From contig NZ_CP126170.1 in the NCBI RefSeq assembly GCF_033170385.1, positions 4,364,001 to 4,428,000 of the forward strand: 64,000 nt of DNA, written 5' to 3'. The notes beneath the pieces are model-generated. The model had not been told where the DNA came from. It saw only the letters and a program-made list of their open reading frames with translations, and did not search any database. This document shows, piece by piece, positions 39,806 through 49,227 of this stretch. Numbering within the stretch: the first letter of the stretch is position 1; each line of letters begins with the position of its first letter. The stretch comes from Xanthomonas rydalmerensis. Lineage in GTDB: Bacteria; Pseudomonadota; Gammaproteobacteria; Xanthomonadales; Xanthomonadaceae. Made by a program: the position numbers and the translations under genes.

Positions 39806-40833
39806 GCGGCGCGCTCCTGGGCCGGCGCCGCCGTGTTGGCGACGAACTTCTCGCAGTGGAAGTTCGCCGGCACCAGGCCACGCTGCTGGAAGTGCGCACG
39901 CACCGCCTCGACCATCGGCGGCGGGCCGCACAGATAGACGTCCACATCGCCGTCGTGCAGCGCCTGCGCCGGCAGGTGATCGGTGACGTAGCCGGTCCGC
40001 GGGTGGCCGGCCGCCGGATCGACCACGCAGGTGGTGACGTCGAACCAGGCCACGCGTTCGGCGAGCGCCTGCAGGCGCTCGACCAGGACCAGGTCCGCGC
40101 CACGGGTGGCGCCATACACCAGGTGCACGGGCTGCGCGCAGCCGCTGGCCTCCAGTTGCGCCAGCATCGACAGGAACGGCGCCAGGCCGGTGCCGCCGGC
40201 CAGCATCAGCAGCGGCCGCGTCACCTCGCGCAGATAGAAGCTGCCCAGCGGGCCGCTCAGATCGAACCGTTGTCCCGGCGTGGCCGCATCCAGGCAGGCG
40301 CTCATCAATCCGCCAGGTACGCGCTTGATCAGGAACGTCAGTTCGGAAGCGCCGGGCGGCGAACTGAACGAGTAGGCGCGGGTCTGTCCGCTGCCGGGAA
40401 CGGCGATGTTGACGTACTGGCCGGGCAGGAAGTCGGGAACCTCGCCGACCGGCTGCAGGGTCAGCTCCAGGGCGGCGTCGGCGTGCGCGCGCACCGACGC
40501 CAGCGTCGCCTGGAACGGCACGCTGCCGGTCTTGCACGCGGCCGACGTCGCCGGCACCGCCAGCGCGCAGTCGGAATCCGGACGCATCTGGCAGGTCAGC
40601 ACCAGGCCGGCGGCGGCCTCCCCGGCGCTGAGCGCGTCCTCGATGTAGTCCTCGCCGAGCGTGTAGCGCCCGCTTTCGGCGCGGCATTTGCAGGTGCCGC
40701 ACACGCCGTCGGCGCAATCCATCGGCAGGTTGATCCGCTGGCGGAACGCGGCATCGAGCACCGTTTCGCCCACGGTGCAGTGGATCACGCGGGTGACCCC
40801 GTCTTCGAAGTTCAGTGCGATGCGATAGGACAT
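39802..40833 (-). CDS. benC: Benzoate 1,2-dioxygenase electron transfer component
   Basis: 343 residues. An N-terminal plant-type 2Fe-2S ferredoxin (about 1-95, CADGVCGTCKCRAES with the fourth Cys in LTCQM) is fused to a ferredoxin-NADP+ reductase-like module. FAD-binding is RAYSFSSPPG, and NAD-binding includes MLAGGTGLAPFLSML and LCGPPPMVEAV. It transfers electrons from NADH to the BenAB oxygenase. 25 bases after benB. Confidence 0.94.
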   Translation of the reverse strand: MSYRIALNFEDGVTRVIHCTVGETVLDAAFRQRINLPMDCADGVCGTCKCRAESGRYTLGEDYIEDALSAGEAAAGLVLTCQMRPDSDCALAVPATSAACKTGSVPFQATLASVRAHADAALELTLQPVGEVPDFLPGQYVNIAVPGSGQTRAYSFSSPPGASELTFLIKRVPGGLMSACLDAATPGQRFDLSGPLGSFYLREVTRPLLMLAGGTGLAPFLSMLAQLEASGCAQPVHLVYGATRGADLVLVERLQALAERVAWFDVTTCVVDPAAGHPRTGYVTDHLPAQALHDGDVDVYLCGPPPMVEAVRAHFQQRGLVPANFHCEKFVANTAAPAQERAA

Positions 40834-40858
40834 GGCGGTTGCTCGCGGTGCGGCCCGG

Positions 40859-41347
40859 TCAGACGTGATAGATGTCGACGACCTGGCGGATGTAGTCGTT
40901 CTTCAGCACGATGGTCTTGCGCGCGATGCGCAGCGCATCGCCCTCCTGGCGCAAGGTGAGCGAGGTCGTGCCGAAGAACTGGTCGGTGACCTTGTAGCGG
41001 TGACTGAGCGTGTGGAAGTTGTGGCGCACCTCGATCTCGCGTCGGCGCGCGGCCAGCACCTCGACGTTGCTCACCTGGTGCGCGGTACGCGGCTCCGGGG
41101 TGGAGGCGCCGGAACGTTCGGTCTTGATGCGGAACACGCGGTCCTCCAGGCCGGACCGGTCGGCGTAGTAGATCAGCGAGATCTGCGATTGCGGGTCGTC
41201 GGTGAGGCGGTCGTCGTCGTCCCAGGCCGGCATCCAGTACGTCGCATCCTCGGCGTACAGGGTCAGCCATTCGTCCCACTGGCGATCGTCGAGCAGCCGC
41301 GCCTCGCGGTACAGGAAGGCGCAGATGGCCTGGTAGTCGACGCTCAT
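40859..41347 (-). CDS. benB: Benzoate 1,2-dioxygenase small (beta) subunit
   Basis: 162 residues. Ring-hydroxylating dioxygenase beta subunit: [20 protein letters not shown] at the N-terminus, [17 protein letters not shown], and the C-terminal [20 protein letters not shown]. It has a structural role in the alpha3-beta3 oxygenase. Start overlaps the benA stop by four bases. Confidence 0.94.
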   Translation of the reverse strand: MSVDYQAICAFLYREARLLDDRQWDEWLTLYAEDATYWMPAWDDDDRLTDDPQSQISLIYYADRSGLEDRVFRIKTERSGASTPEPRTAHQVSNVEVLAARRREIEVRHNFHTLSHRYKVTDQFFGTTSLTLRQEGDALRIARKTIVLKNDYIRQVVDIYHV

Positions 41348-42699
41348 ACGCCCTCCGCCCGGTCGCGCGCGATCGCCGCGCGCATCGCCTGCGCCCAGTA
41401 GGCGTGCTGGCGCACGAACAGGCCTTCGTCCTCACTGCGCTCGCCGGACAGCAGCGGTTTCAGGCCCATGCGCCGCGCGTTGTCGTCCGGCCCCTCGATC
41501 CACAGCGGCGCGCCGCGACTGAGATCGTTCCACGGCGCGGCGGTGGCCGCATAGCCGGCCTGACAGGCACGGAACTCCTCCAGATCGTCGGCGGTGCCCA
41601 TGCCCGAGACGTTGAAGAAATCCTCGTACTGACGGATGCGCAGGGTCCGCTCCTGCGCGCTCTCGCCCTTCGGGGCGAAGCAGAAGATGCTGACCTCGGT
41701 GCGGTCGACGTCGATCGGCCGGATCACGCGGATCTGCGTGGAGAACTGATCCATCAGGAACAGGTTCGGATACAGGCACAGATTGCGGGTCTGCTCGACG
41801 ATCAGCGCGGCACGCTCGGCACCCAACCGCTGCGCGAGCTCCTCGCGATGGGCGTACACCGGGCGCACCTCGGGGTTCATGGTCCTGGTCCACAACAGGA
41901 GGTGGCCGTTCTCGAAACCGTAGACGCCGGCGACGCTCTTGCTCCAGCTGGCGGCATCCACCGCCGGCGTGCCTTCCTGCTTTCGCCGGCTCATGGTGGC
42001 CGCGTAGTTCCAGTGCACGGTGCTGACGTGGTAGCCGTCGCAGCCGTTCTCCATCTGCAGCTTCCAGTTGCCGTCGTAGATGTAGGAGGAGTTGCCGCGC
42101 AACACCTCCAGCCCCTGCGGCGCCTGGTCGACGATCTGATCGACGATCAACCGCGCCTGGCCGAGGAACTGCTCCAGCGGCGCCACGTCCTCGCGCAGGC
42201 TGCCGAACAGGAAACCGCGGTAGTTCTCGAACCGCGGCACGCGCTTGAGATCGTGGCTGCCGTTCTGGCCGAACTGCGGCGGATACTGGGTGGTCTTCTC
42301 GTCCTTGACCTTGAGCAGCTTGCCGCTGTTGGAGAAGGTCCAGCCGTGGAACGGACAGGTGAAGCTGCCCTTGTTGCCGTGCTTGCGTCGGCACAGCATG
42401 GCGCCGCGGTGGGCGCAGGCGTTGATCAGCGCGTGCAGTTGCCCCTGCTTGTCGCGCGTGACGACCACCGGTTGCCGCCCGATATAGGTGGCGTAGTAGT
42501 CGTTTTCGTTCGGGATCTGGCTCTCGTGCGCCAGGTACACCCAGTTGCCCTCGAACAGGTGTTGCATCTCCAGCTCGAACAGATCGGCGTCGGTGAAGAT
42601 GTCGCGGCGGCAACGGAACCGGCCCTCGGCGGGATCGTGCTCGATGGCATGCGCGAGCAGCGCATCCAGCGCAGCCGCTTTGTCGATGACGGCGGACAT
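41344..42699 (-). CDS. benA: Benzoate 1,2-dioxygenase large (alpha) subunit
   Basis: 451 residues. The Rieske 2Fe-2S centre is CAHRGAMLC...CPFHGW (residues about 94-120, Cys-x-His and Cys-x2-His). The mononuclear iron site is [13 protein letters not shown] near residue 215, with Asp and two His ligands. The catalytic domain continues to [17 protein letters not shown]. It inserts O2 into benzoate to give the cis-diol. The start was chosen at the ATG giving [15 protein letters not shown]. The frame is open far upstream, across catA, but that extension is not coding. Begins 75 bases after catA. Confidence 0.95.
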   Translation of the reverse strand: MSAVIDKAAALDALLAHAIEHDPAEGRFRCRRDIFTDADLFELEMQHLFEGNWVYLAHESQIPNENDYYATYIGRQPVVVTRDKQGQLHALINACAHRGAMLCRRKHGNKGSFTCPFHGWTFSNSGKLLKVKDEKTTQYPPQFGQNGSHDLKRVPRFENYRGFLFGSLREDVAPLEQFLGQARLIVDQIVDQAPQGLEVLRGNSSYIYDGNWKLQMENGCDGYHVSTVHWNYAATMSRRKQEGTPAVDAASWSKSVAGVYGFENGHLLLWTRTMNPEVRPVYAHREELAQRLGAERAALIVEQTRNLCLYPNLFLMDQFSTQIRVIRPIDVDRTEVSIFCFAPKGESAQERTLRIRQYEDFFNVSGMGTADDLEEFRACQAGYAATAAPWNDLSRGAPLWIEGPDDNARRMGLKPLLSGERSEDEGLFVRQHAYWAQAMRAAIARDRAEGV

Positions 42700-42773
42700 G
42701 GCGTTGTCTCCTGGAAGCGTGGAAGCGGGCGGCGTGGCCGAGACGGCGCGGGCCGCATCACGCGATGGTGGGA

Positions 42774-43712
42774 TCAGGCCGCGGCGCGGCGGCGCAGCGG
42801 ATTGGCCTGGTTGTCGACGCCGTCGACCAGCGGGGTCAGGTGGAAATCGAAGGCGATCTCGGCGAACGGGCCATCCACGCCGTTGGCGGCGATGCTGGCC
42901 GGGTCGCTGTGCTCCACGATCGCCGGCACCAGGCCGTCGCGGGTGGCGTAGGCGAAGTCGTCGTCGACCAGCGGATCGCCGGCGATGTTGATCTGCGTGG
43001 TCAGCTTGCGGTGGCCGTCGGCGCCGATGAAGAAGTGGATGTGCGCCGGACGCTGGCCATGCCGGCCGAGCGCGAACAGCAGCCGTTCGGTCGGGCTGCC
43101 CGGCGGCACGCCGTAGCCCTTGGGCACGATGCTGCGGAAACGGTACTGGCCGTTGTCGTCGGCGAGGATGGTGCGGCGCATGTTGAATGGCGCCTGCTTG
43201 CCGGTGGGATCGAAGTGCGAATAGAACCCACGCGTGTCGCAATGCCAGACCTCGACGCTGGCGCCGGGCAGCGGCTGGCCGTCGGCGCCGTACACGGTGC
43301 CGTGCATGATCAGGGTGTGGCCATTTTCGTCGGTGCCGTCGTCGAGCCGGGCGAAGCCCTGCGCCACCGGCGCGCCGGCCACGTACAGCGGCCCTTCGAT
43401 GGTGCGCGGGGTGGGATTGTCGATGCCCAGCGCGGCGTCCATGGCGTCCAGGCGCAGGTCCAGGAAGTGGTCCAGGCCCAGCCCGGGCGAGATCAGCCCG
43501 GCCTGCCCGGCCGCCCCCAGGTCGTTGAGCCAGGCGATCGCCGCCCAGTACTCGTCCGGCGTCACGTCGAGATCGTCGATCGCCTTGAACAGGTCCGACA
43601 GCACCCGGTGCACGATCTGTTTTACGCGCGCATCGCCGGCCGCCTGGTCCAGGCCGCTGACGGTACGCAGGAATTCCTGCACCTGCCGAGTCTCGAAGAT
43701 CTTGACGCTCAT
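42774..43712 (-). CDS. catA: Catechol 1,2-dioxygenase
   Basis: 312 residues. Intradiol dioxygenase: N-terminal helical dimerisation domain (about 1-100), [15 protein letters not shown] with the first Tyr ligand, DTRGFYSHF with the second, and [14 protein letters not shown] with the two His ligands of the non-haem Fe(III). It opens catechol to cis,cis-muconate. Catechol is the shared product of the benzoate and salicylate branches. Lies between catC and benA, a different order from ADP1, where catA is separate from catBC. Confidence 0.96.
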   Translation of the reverse strand: MSVKIFETRQVQEFLRTVSGLDQAAGDARVKQIVHRVLSDLFKAIDDLDVTPDEYWAAIAWLNDLGAAGQAGLISPGLGLDHFLDLRLDAMDAALGIDNPTPRTIEGPLYVAGAPVAQGFARLDDGTDENGHTLIMHGTVYGADGQPLPGASVEVWHCDTRGFYSHFDPTGKQAPFNMRRTILADDNGQYRFRSIVPKGYGVPPGSPTERLLFALGRHGQRPAHIHFFIGADGHRKLTTQINIAGDPLVDDDFAYATRDGLVPAIVEHSDPASIAANGVDGPFAEIAFDFHLTPLVDGVDNQANPLRRRAAA

Positions 43713-43790
43713 CGTGGTGTTCCTTCTCTGCGCTTGGTTGCGTTGGCTGCCTTGAGACGCCCCGACTATGGGAGCGCCCGCGGTCCGGGT

Positions 43791-44081
43791 CTAACGATCG
43801 TCTGCGTACAGCGACGAGGGGTGGCGGCACAGCGGGGTGACCGCGATGCGCATGTAGGGGAACAGCGGCAGCGACAGCAGCAGCGCGTGCAGTTCGGCGT
43901 TGTCGGCCACGTCGAAGATGCTGACGTTGGCGTACTGCCCTACCACCCGCCAGATGTGCCGCCAGCGGCCGTCGCGCTGCAGTTCCTGGAAGCGCGCCTT
44001 CTCCTCGCGCTTGAGCTGCTCGGCGCGCTCCGGCGGCATGTCGGCGGGAAGATTCACGTCCATGGTCACGTGGAACAGCAT
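43791..44081 (-). CDS. catC: Muconolactone delta-isomerase
   Basis: 96 residues, the standard length. Starts [20 protein letters not shown], contains [20 protein letters not shown] and [12 protein letters not shown], and ends [15 protein letters not shown]. Forms the decameric isomerase that converts muconolactone to 3-oxoadipate enol-lactone. Starts two bases after the catB stop, hence coupled. Confidence 0.96.
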   Translation of the reverse strand: MLFHVTMDVNLPADMPPERAEQLKREEKARFQELQRDGRWRHIWRVVGQYANVSIFDVADNAELHALLLSLPLFPYMRIAVTPLCRHPSSLYADDR

Positions 44082-44083
44082 GA

Positions 44084-45268
44084 TCAGTCCTCCGCGGCGG
44101 CGCTGATCGCCACCACGCTGCGGCCGCGATCGCGGCGGAAGGCCTGCACCTGCGCCTCGTCCAGCGCGATGCCCAGGCCGGGGCCGGTGGGCAGATGCAG
44201 ATGGAAGTCGGCGTAGCGCAGCGGCTCGGTCAGCAGGTGCTCGGTGAGCAGCAGCGGCCCGAACAGTTCGGTGCCCCACTGCAGTTGCGGGAAGGTGGCG
44301 AACACCTGCGCCGAGGCGATGGTGCCGATCGGCCCTTCCAGCATGGTGCCGCCGTACAGGCCGATGCCGGCCGCCTCGGCGATGGCGGCGACCTTCTGCG
44401 CGGCGATCGGCCCGCCGGACGGCTCGATCTTCACCGCGAACACGTCGGCCGCCGGCGCCCGCGCGGCCAGGAACGCGCTCTCCGGCCCGGCCAGGATCTC
44501 GTCGGCCATCAGCGCCAGCGGGAAGCGCTGCATCAGCCGCTGCATCGCGTCGCGCGAGGCCACCGGCTGCTCGACCAGCTCGCAGCCGGCATCGGCCAGC
44601 GCCGGCAGCGCGCGTACCGCCTCGGCCTCGCTCCAGGCCATGTTGACGTCGACCCGCACCGCGCCGCGTGCACCCAGCGCACGCTTGATCGCGGCCACGT
44701 GGGCGATGTCATCGGCCGGCGGCCGCGCACCGATCTTCAGCTTGAACACCTGGTGCCGGCGCAGGTCCAGCATCTGCTCGGCCTCGGCGATGTCGCGCGC
44801 GGTGTCGCCAGACGCCAGGGTCCAGGCCACCGGCAGGCGCTCGCGCAGGCGCCCGCCCAGCAACTCGCTCAGCGGCAGCCCGACCCGCTTGCCCTGCGCG
44901 TCCAGCAGCGCGGTCTCCACCGCGCACTTGGCGAAATGATTGCCCTTGACCTGCTTGCCGATGCGCTGCATCAGCGCCTGCACGCCGCTGGCGTCGGCAC
45001 CGGTCAGCAGCGGCGCCAGGTAGCGGTCGATCGCCAGCTTCATGCCTTCCGGGCTCTCCGCGCCGTAGGCCAGGCCGCCGATGGTGGTGCCTTCGCCCAC
45101 GCCGACCACGCCATCGGAGCAGTGCAGGCGCACCAGCATCAGGGTCTGGCCCTGCATGGTCGCCACCGACAGACGGTGCGGGCGAATAGTCGGCAGGTCG
45201 AGCAGCAGGGTCTCGACGCGGTCGATGGTCGGGGCGGCGCGATGGGGGGCGTGCGGCAACGGGTTCAT
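44084..45268 (-). CDS. catB: Muconate cycloisomerase
   Basis: 394 residues. Enolase-superfamily enzyme: catalytic Lys in FKLKIGA, metal ligands in VDVNMAW, ELVEQPV and MADEI, and second base region [10 protein letters not shown]. Converts cis,cis-muconate to muconolactone. First gene of the long operon, with an operator at 45327-45341 upstream. The ATG at 45268 gives a slightly long N-terminus ([20 protein letters not shown]), and no better start is visible. Divergent from catR. Confidence 0.94.
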   Translation of the reverse strand: MNPLPHAPHRAAPTIDRVETLLLDLPTIRPHRLSVATMQGQTLMLVRLHCSDGVVGVGEGTTIGGLAYGAESPEGMKLAIDRYLAPLLTGADASGVQALMQRIGKQVKGNHFAKCAVETALLDAQGKRVGLPLSELLGGRLRERLPVAWTLASGDTARDIAEAEQMLDLRRHQVFKLKIGARPPADDIAHVAAIKRALGARGAVRVDVNMAWSEAEAVRALPALADAGCELVEQPVASRDAMQRLMQRFPLALMADEILAGPESAFLAARAPAADVFAVKIEPSGGPIAAQKVAAIAEAAGIGLYGGTMLEGPIGTIASAQVFATFPQLQWGTELFGPLLLTEHLLTEPLRYADFHLHLPTGPGLGIALDEAQVQAFRRDRGRSVVAISAAAED

Positions 45269-45326
45269 GCGGACAACACTGCGCCGCCACCGTCCGCGCG
45301 TCCAAGACTATGTGGGTCTTTCCATC

Positions 45327-45341
45327 ATACCTTTCTGGTAT
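45327..45341. promoter_or_regulatory. Predicted CatR/BenM-type operator ATAC-N7-GTAT
   Basis: ATACCTTTCTGGTAT in the 144-base catB-catR spacer matches exactly the published BenM/CatM consensus. On the catB side a possible -10 (CATAGT, about 45307-45312) follows. A weaker half-site ATAC lies at 45354 and a perfect palindrome TTGCAGTGCAA at 45376-45386, next to catR. Binding by the divergent LysR protein would allow muconate-responsive activation and autorepression. Confidence 0.8.
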
Positions 45342-45412
45342 TTTCCTCTCGCGATACCCGTTTGAGCTGCCTTTTTTGCAGTGCAACATACCCAAAGAGC
45401 ACATCGACCACA

Positions 45413-46345
45413 ATGGAACTGCGCCAACTGCGTTACTTCGTCGCCGTCGCTCGCGAGCGCAACTTCACCCGCGCGGCCGAGCTGCTGCACATCGCCCAGC
45501 CGCCGCTGAGCCGGCAGATCCAGCAACTGGAGGAACAACTGGGCACGCGCCTTCTGGTGCGCAGCAGCCGCCCGCTCCGCCTCACCGATGCCGGCAAGCT
45601 GCTCTACGAAGAGGCGCTGCAGATCCTCGGGCGCGTGGAACAGATGCAGGACGCCACGCGCCGGCTCGGCCGCAGCGAGCAACGCGTGTTCTCGATCGGT
45701 TTCGTCGCCTCCTCCCTCTACGGTGGCCTGCCGACCCTGGTGCGGCGCCTGCGGCAACAGCGTCCCGACCTAGATATCCGCCTGCTGGAGCTGATGTCGG
45801 GCGAGCAGATCGAAGCGCTGAAGACCGGCCGCATCGATCTGGGCATCGGCCGCATCCGCCACGACGACGACATGGTGGAGCGCTTCGTGCTGCGCGAGGA
45901 GCGCCTGGCGGTGGCGCTGCCGATGGACCATCCGCTGGCCACGTCCGACGCCCCGCTGGCGCCGGAAGCGCTGACCGCACAGCGATTGATCGTCTATCCC
46001 AGCCAACCGCGGCCGAGCTTCGCCGACCAGGTGCTGTCGCTGCTGCGCGACCGCGGCATCCGCCCGCTGGCGGTGCAGGAGGTGCGCGAACTGCAGACCG
46101 CGCTGGGCCTGGTGGCCGCCGACCTGGGCCTTTGCGTCATCCCCACTTCCGTCCGGGTGCTGCGCCGCGACCTGCACTACCGTCTGCTCGACGATGAACG
46201 CGCCACCTCGCCGATCATCCTCAGCCACCGCCGCAACGACAGTTCGGACCTGCTCCCGCTGATCATGCAGTTGATCCGGGAGATGTACCTGGAACGGCCG
46301 GCCTGGCTGGACAGCGCCTACAATCGCCTGCTTCTTCTCCCCTAG
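45413..46345 (+). CDS. catR: LysR-family regulator of the aromatic cluster
   Basis: 310 residues. N-terminal winged helix (about 1-62, MELRQLRYFVAVARERNFTR and AAELLHIAQPPLSRQIQQLE) is of the BenM/CatM/CatR group, and the effector domain (about 90-300) includes FVASSLYGGLPTL and SGEQIEALKTGRIDLGIGR. The family senses cis,cis-muconate, and BenM also benzoate. It is divergent from catB, with an operator between. No second LysR gene is present near the sal or aryl-ester genes, suggesting it controls all of them. The calls catR, catM and benM cannot be separated by sequence alone. Confidence 0.88.
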   Translation: MELRQLRYFVAVARERNFTRAAELLHIAQPPLSRQIQQLEEQLGTRLLVRSSRPLRLTDAGKLLYEEALQILGRVEQMQDATRRLGRSEQRVFSIGFVASSLYGGLPTLVRRLRQQRPDLDIRLLELMSGEQIEALKTGRIDLGIGRIRHDDDMVERFVLREERLAVALPMDHPLATSDAPLAPEALTAQRLIVYPSQPRPSFADQVLSLLRDRGIRPLAVQEVRELQTALGLVAADLGLCVIPTSVRVLRRDLHYRLLDDERATSPIILSHRRNDSSDLLPLIMQLIREMYLERPAWLDSAYNRLLLLP

Positions 46346-46360
46346 GCAACGCCAGCACCG

Positions 46361-46924
46361 ATGCAGACCCCCACGCCCAACGACGCGCCCGACTACCTGG
46401 GCGACACCCGCCGCTGGCTGGAACGCGCGGTGATCGGCCTGAATCTGTGCCCCTTCGCCAAGGCGGTGCACGTCAAGCAGCAGATCCGCTACGTGCTCAG
46501 CGATGCGAGCACGCCGGAGGCGCTGCTCGAACAGTTGGCCGAGGAACTGGTGCTGCTGCGCGACACCCCGGCCGAGCAGATCGACACCACGCTGATCGTG
46601 CACCCGGATGTGCTGCAGGATTTCCTGGACTACAACGACTTCCTCGACAACGCCGACGCCGCGGTCGAGGCGCTGGACCTGCAGGGCATCCTGCAGGTGG
46701 CCAGTTTCCATCCGCAGTACCAGTTTGCCGGCACGGCGCCGGAGGACATCGGCAACTACACCAACCGCGCGCCCTACCCCACCCTGCACCTGTTGCGCGA
46801 GGACAGCGTGGAACGCGCGGTGGCCGCGTTCCCGGACGCGGACGTGATCGTCGAGCGCAATCTCCAGACCTTGGAGAAGCTGGGGCTGGAGGGCTGGAAG
46901 CGGGCGCTTGACGGCCGGGATTAG
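46361..46924 (+). CDS. DUF1415 family protein
   Basis: 187 residues. The conserved stretch RWLERAVIGLNLCPFAKAVH near 18-37 and IVHPDVLQDFLDYNDFLD are characteristic. The middle shows ILQVASFHPQYQFAG and NYTNRAPYPTLHLLRE. The function is unknown. The single Cys in NLCPFA could be functional. Starts 16 bases after catR and may be co-transcribed with it by accident of position. It is a core gene in related genomes rather than part of the catabolic pathway. Confidence 0.85.
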   Translation: MQTPTPNDAPDYLGDTRRWLERAVIGLNLCPFAKAVHVKQQIRYVLSDASTPEALLEQLAEELVLLRDTPAEQIDTTLIVHPDVLQDFLDYNDFLDNADAAVEALDLQGILQVASFHPQYQFAGTAPEDIGNYTNRAPYPTLHLLREDSVERAVAAFPDADVIVERNLQTLEKLGLEGWKRALDGRD

Positions 46925-47010
46925 GCATTCGGGATTGGGGATTCGTAACAGCAGGATCGCGGCGGTGCGAGGCGCATCGCGCCTTTGCCAATCCCGAATC
47001 CCCAATCCCT
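46922..47010. repeat. Inverted GGGATT repeat between DUF1415 and rsuA
   Basis: GCATTCGGGATTGGGGATTC at 46925-46946 is inverted at 46988-47009 (CCAATCCCGAATCCCCAATC). The rsuA stop codon lies within the right arm. Same family as the atp spacers. Confidence 0.78.
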
Positions 47011-47716
47011 ACTCCCGGCCCTCGAACAGCACCGCCACGTCCGCTGCCTCCAGCACCCGCCACTGTCCCGGGGGTAGATCGCCCAGCGCAAAGCCGCCGA
47101 TGCGGCTGCGGTGCAGCGCGGTCACGTGGTTGCCGACGGCGGCGAACATGCGCCGCACCTGGTGGTAGCGGCCTTCGTGCAGGGCCACGCGCACCTGCCG
47201 TGGCCCCAGCGTTTCCAGATGCACCGGCAGCAGCGGCGTGGTCTCGCCCTCGAGCATCAGCGTGCCACTGGCGAACTGCGCCGCTTCGTCGCCACGCAGA
47301 TCCTCGGCCAGGGTGGCCTCGTAGACCTTCGCCAGGCGTGCCTTCGGCGAGACGATGCGGTGCAGCAGCGCGCCGTCGTCGGTCATCAGCAGCAGGCCGC
47401 TGGTGTCGCGGTCCAGCCGCCCGACCGTGGACAGCAACGGCGAGCGCAGGCGGAAGCGCGGCGGCAGCAGGTCATAGACGATGCGTCCCGGATCCTTGGT
47501 CGAGCAGGTGTAGCCGACCGGCTTGTGCAGCGCCAGGATCAGCCCGGGCGGCGGATCCAGCGGCTCACCGTCAACCCGGATCGCCGCGTGCGGCACCTGG
47601 TCGTCGGCGTACAGCACCTCGCCCTCGGCGTCGGTGATGCGGCCTTCGCGGAACATCAGCGCCACCTGCTTGCGGCTGCCGTAACCCAGGTTGGCCAGGT
47701 GCTTGACCAGTTTCAT
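47009..47716 (-). CDS. rsuA: 16S rRNA pseudouridine(516) synthase
   Basis: 235 residues. An N-terminal S4 domain (VKHLANLGYGSRKQVALMFR then EGRIT) is followed by the RsuA/RluB catalytic domain with active-site Asp in VGRLDRDTSGLLLMTDDG and the terminal RMFAAVGNHVTALHRSRIG. It converts U516 in 16S rRNA to pseudouridine. The start overlaps the rsmC stop by four bases, pairing two 16S rRNA modification genes. Confidence 0.9.
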   Translation of the reverse strand: MKLVKHLANLGYGSRKQVALMFREGRITDAEGEVLYADDQVPHAAIRVDGEPLDPPPGLILALHKPVGYTCSTKDPGRIVYDLLPPRFRLRSPLLSTVGRLDRDTSGLLLMTDDGALLHRIVSPKARLAKVYEATLAEDLRGDEAAQFASGTLMLEGETTPLLPVHLETLGPRQVRVALHEGRYHQVRRMFAAVGNHVTALHRSRIGGFALGDLPPGQWRVLEAADVAVLFEGRE

Positions 47717-48783
47717 CGGCGCGCTCCGCCGCGGCTGCGCACCGCGTGGATCAGCTTGAAGCCGTCGCGGGTGGCGAGCACCTCGGTCGCGCCGAAGCTG
47801 GCGTCGAGCACCGCCTCGTAGGGCAGATGGCGGTTGGCGACCAGGAACAGCCGCCCGCCGGGCGCCAGCGCCTGCGCCGCCACCGCGATGAAGCGCCGGC
47901 CGATGTCCGGCCGTTCCAGCCGCCCCGGCGCATGGAACGGCGGATTGCTGACGATGACGTCGTACTGCCCCGGCAGTCCGGTGGTCACGTCGTGCCAGTG
48001 GAAGCCCAGCGTCGTCCCGGTCGGCGCCTGCGCCAGGTTGGCGCGCGCCAGCGCCAGCGCGCGCGCATCGGCCTCGAACAGGTCCAGCGCGGTCAGCTGC
48101 GGGCAGCGCGCCAGCAGTTCCGCCGACAGGTAGCCGTAGCCGGCGCCGAGATCGGCGGCACGGCCACGCAGGTCGGCGGGCAGGTGCTCGGCCAGCAGCG
48201 CCGAGGCCGGGTCGATGCGGTCCCAGGCGAACACGCCCGGACGGCTGCGGAAGCGCCCGTCCAGGATCGGCCGCACCGCGTCCAGTTTCGCCCAGCGCTG
48301 CTGCAGCGCGGCGTCATGGGTGCCGTGCAGCGGCGCGGTCCAGTAGACCCGGCAGTGGTGCTTGGTCAACTTGCCGCCGAGGCCGGCCAGTTGCTGCAGG
48401 TCGTCCTCTCCTGAGCGCGCGCCCTCGTTGTTGGCCTGGCAGGCCACCACCACGCCGCCCGGCGCGGCCAGCGCCACGGCGCGCGCCAGCAGCGCCCGCG
48501 CCTCCTCGCGCTGGCGCGGCGGCAGCACCAGCACCAGCGCGTAGCCGCCGGCATCGGCGGCGCCGTCCTGCTCGGCGCGCACGGTCCAGCCACCCTGCTG
48601 CAGCGCGCTGGCGAACGGCCGGTAGTCCTGCTCGCAGACCAGTTGCGCCGACTGCGCGTGCTGGCGCAGCGCCCAGCCGTCGCGGGCGCGCAGGAACAGC
48701 ACCTTGCCGGCAGGCCAGCGCAGCACGCCCTGGGAAAACGGCAGGAACAGGGTATCGAGGGGAGCGTCTTGCGCGGCCGGCAT
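47713..48783 (-). CDS. rsmC: 16S rRNA (guanine1207-N2)-methyltransferase
   Basis: 356 residues with the two-domain RsmC plan. A degenerate N-terminal methyltransferase-like domain (about 1-160) is followed by the active one. SAM-binding motif I is AADLGAGYGYLSAELLARCP near residue 205, and the catalytic NPPFH motif is DVIVSNPPFHAPG near 275. It modifies G1207 of 16S rRNA. Overlaps rsuA. Confidence 0.9.
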   Translation of the reverse strand: MPAAQDAPLDTLFLPFSQGVLRWPAGKVLFLRARDGWALRQHAQSAQLVCEQDYRPFASALQQGGWTVRAEQDGAADAGGYALVLVLPPRQREEARALLARAVALAAPGGVVVACQANNEGARSGEDDLQQLAGLGGKLTKHHCRVYWTAPLHGTHDAALQQRWAKLDAVRPILDGRFRSRPGVFAWDRIDPASALLAEHLPADLRGRAADLGAGYGYLSAELLARCPQLTALDLFEADARALALARANLAQAPTGTTLGFHWHDVTTGLPGQYDVIVSNPPFHAPGRLERPDIGRRFIAVAAQALAPGGRLFLVANRHLPYEAVLDASFGATEVLATRDGFKLIHAVRSRGGARR

Positions 48784-48926
48784 CGGGCATGGTCATCGGA
48801 ACAGGGACGCGCATTCTACCGGCAGCGCGCCGCGACCCCGGTTTTGCGCGAATCCAACGCATCATTGATGTTCCGGCAACATCGCCGCGCCTAGGCTGCA
48901 AGACACCAAATGACCGGAGAGGCAGC

Positions 48927-49190
48927 ATGCGCGCAGTGTTCATCGGCGGCGTCGTCGACAACAGCGAAGTGGACCTGGATGGCAGCCAGCCGCCGTTGCA
49001 CTACCCGGAGAACACCGGCACCGGGCGCCCGCGCTACCGCCTGCACCAGCGCGGCGCGCGCGACGACGGTAGCGTGGTCTATGCCGTCTACGCCGCCCCG
49101 GAACTGGGCGACACCGAAGTGGAGCGCGTATTCAACGAACGCGGCTACGCCCGCCGTTTCGGCGTGGAGCCGGCGCCGGTGGAACACTGA
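48927..49190 (+). CDS. Hypothetical small protein
   Basis: 87 residues, ATG at 48927 after GGAGAGGCAGC. Soluble and acidic in the first half, rich in Tyr and Arg in the middle (RPRYRLHQRGARDDGSVVYA then VYA), with no signal or membrane segment. I recognise no domain. Divergent from rsmC. Confidence 0.65.
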   Translation: MRAVFIGGVVDNSEVDLDGSQPPLHYPENTGTGRPRYRLHQRGARDDGSVVYAVYAAPELGDTEVERVFNERGYARRFGVEPAPVEH

Positions 49191-49227
49191 CGTCGGGCAG
49201 GCGGCGTAGGAAATCCAAAGTCGACAT

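Noticed and set aside
41344..42699. Anthranilate 1,2-dioxygenase instead of benzoate dioxygenase
   Set aside because: A cis-diol dehydrogenase (benD) and benzaldehyde-producing genes sit in the same operon. Anthranilate dioxygenase needs no such dehydrogenase.
41344..43830. 828-residue fused protein reading from catA sequence into benA
   Set aside because: The upstream part is out of frame with catA and has no similarity to anything. benA starts properly at 42699 with a canonical N-terminus.
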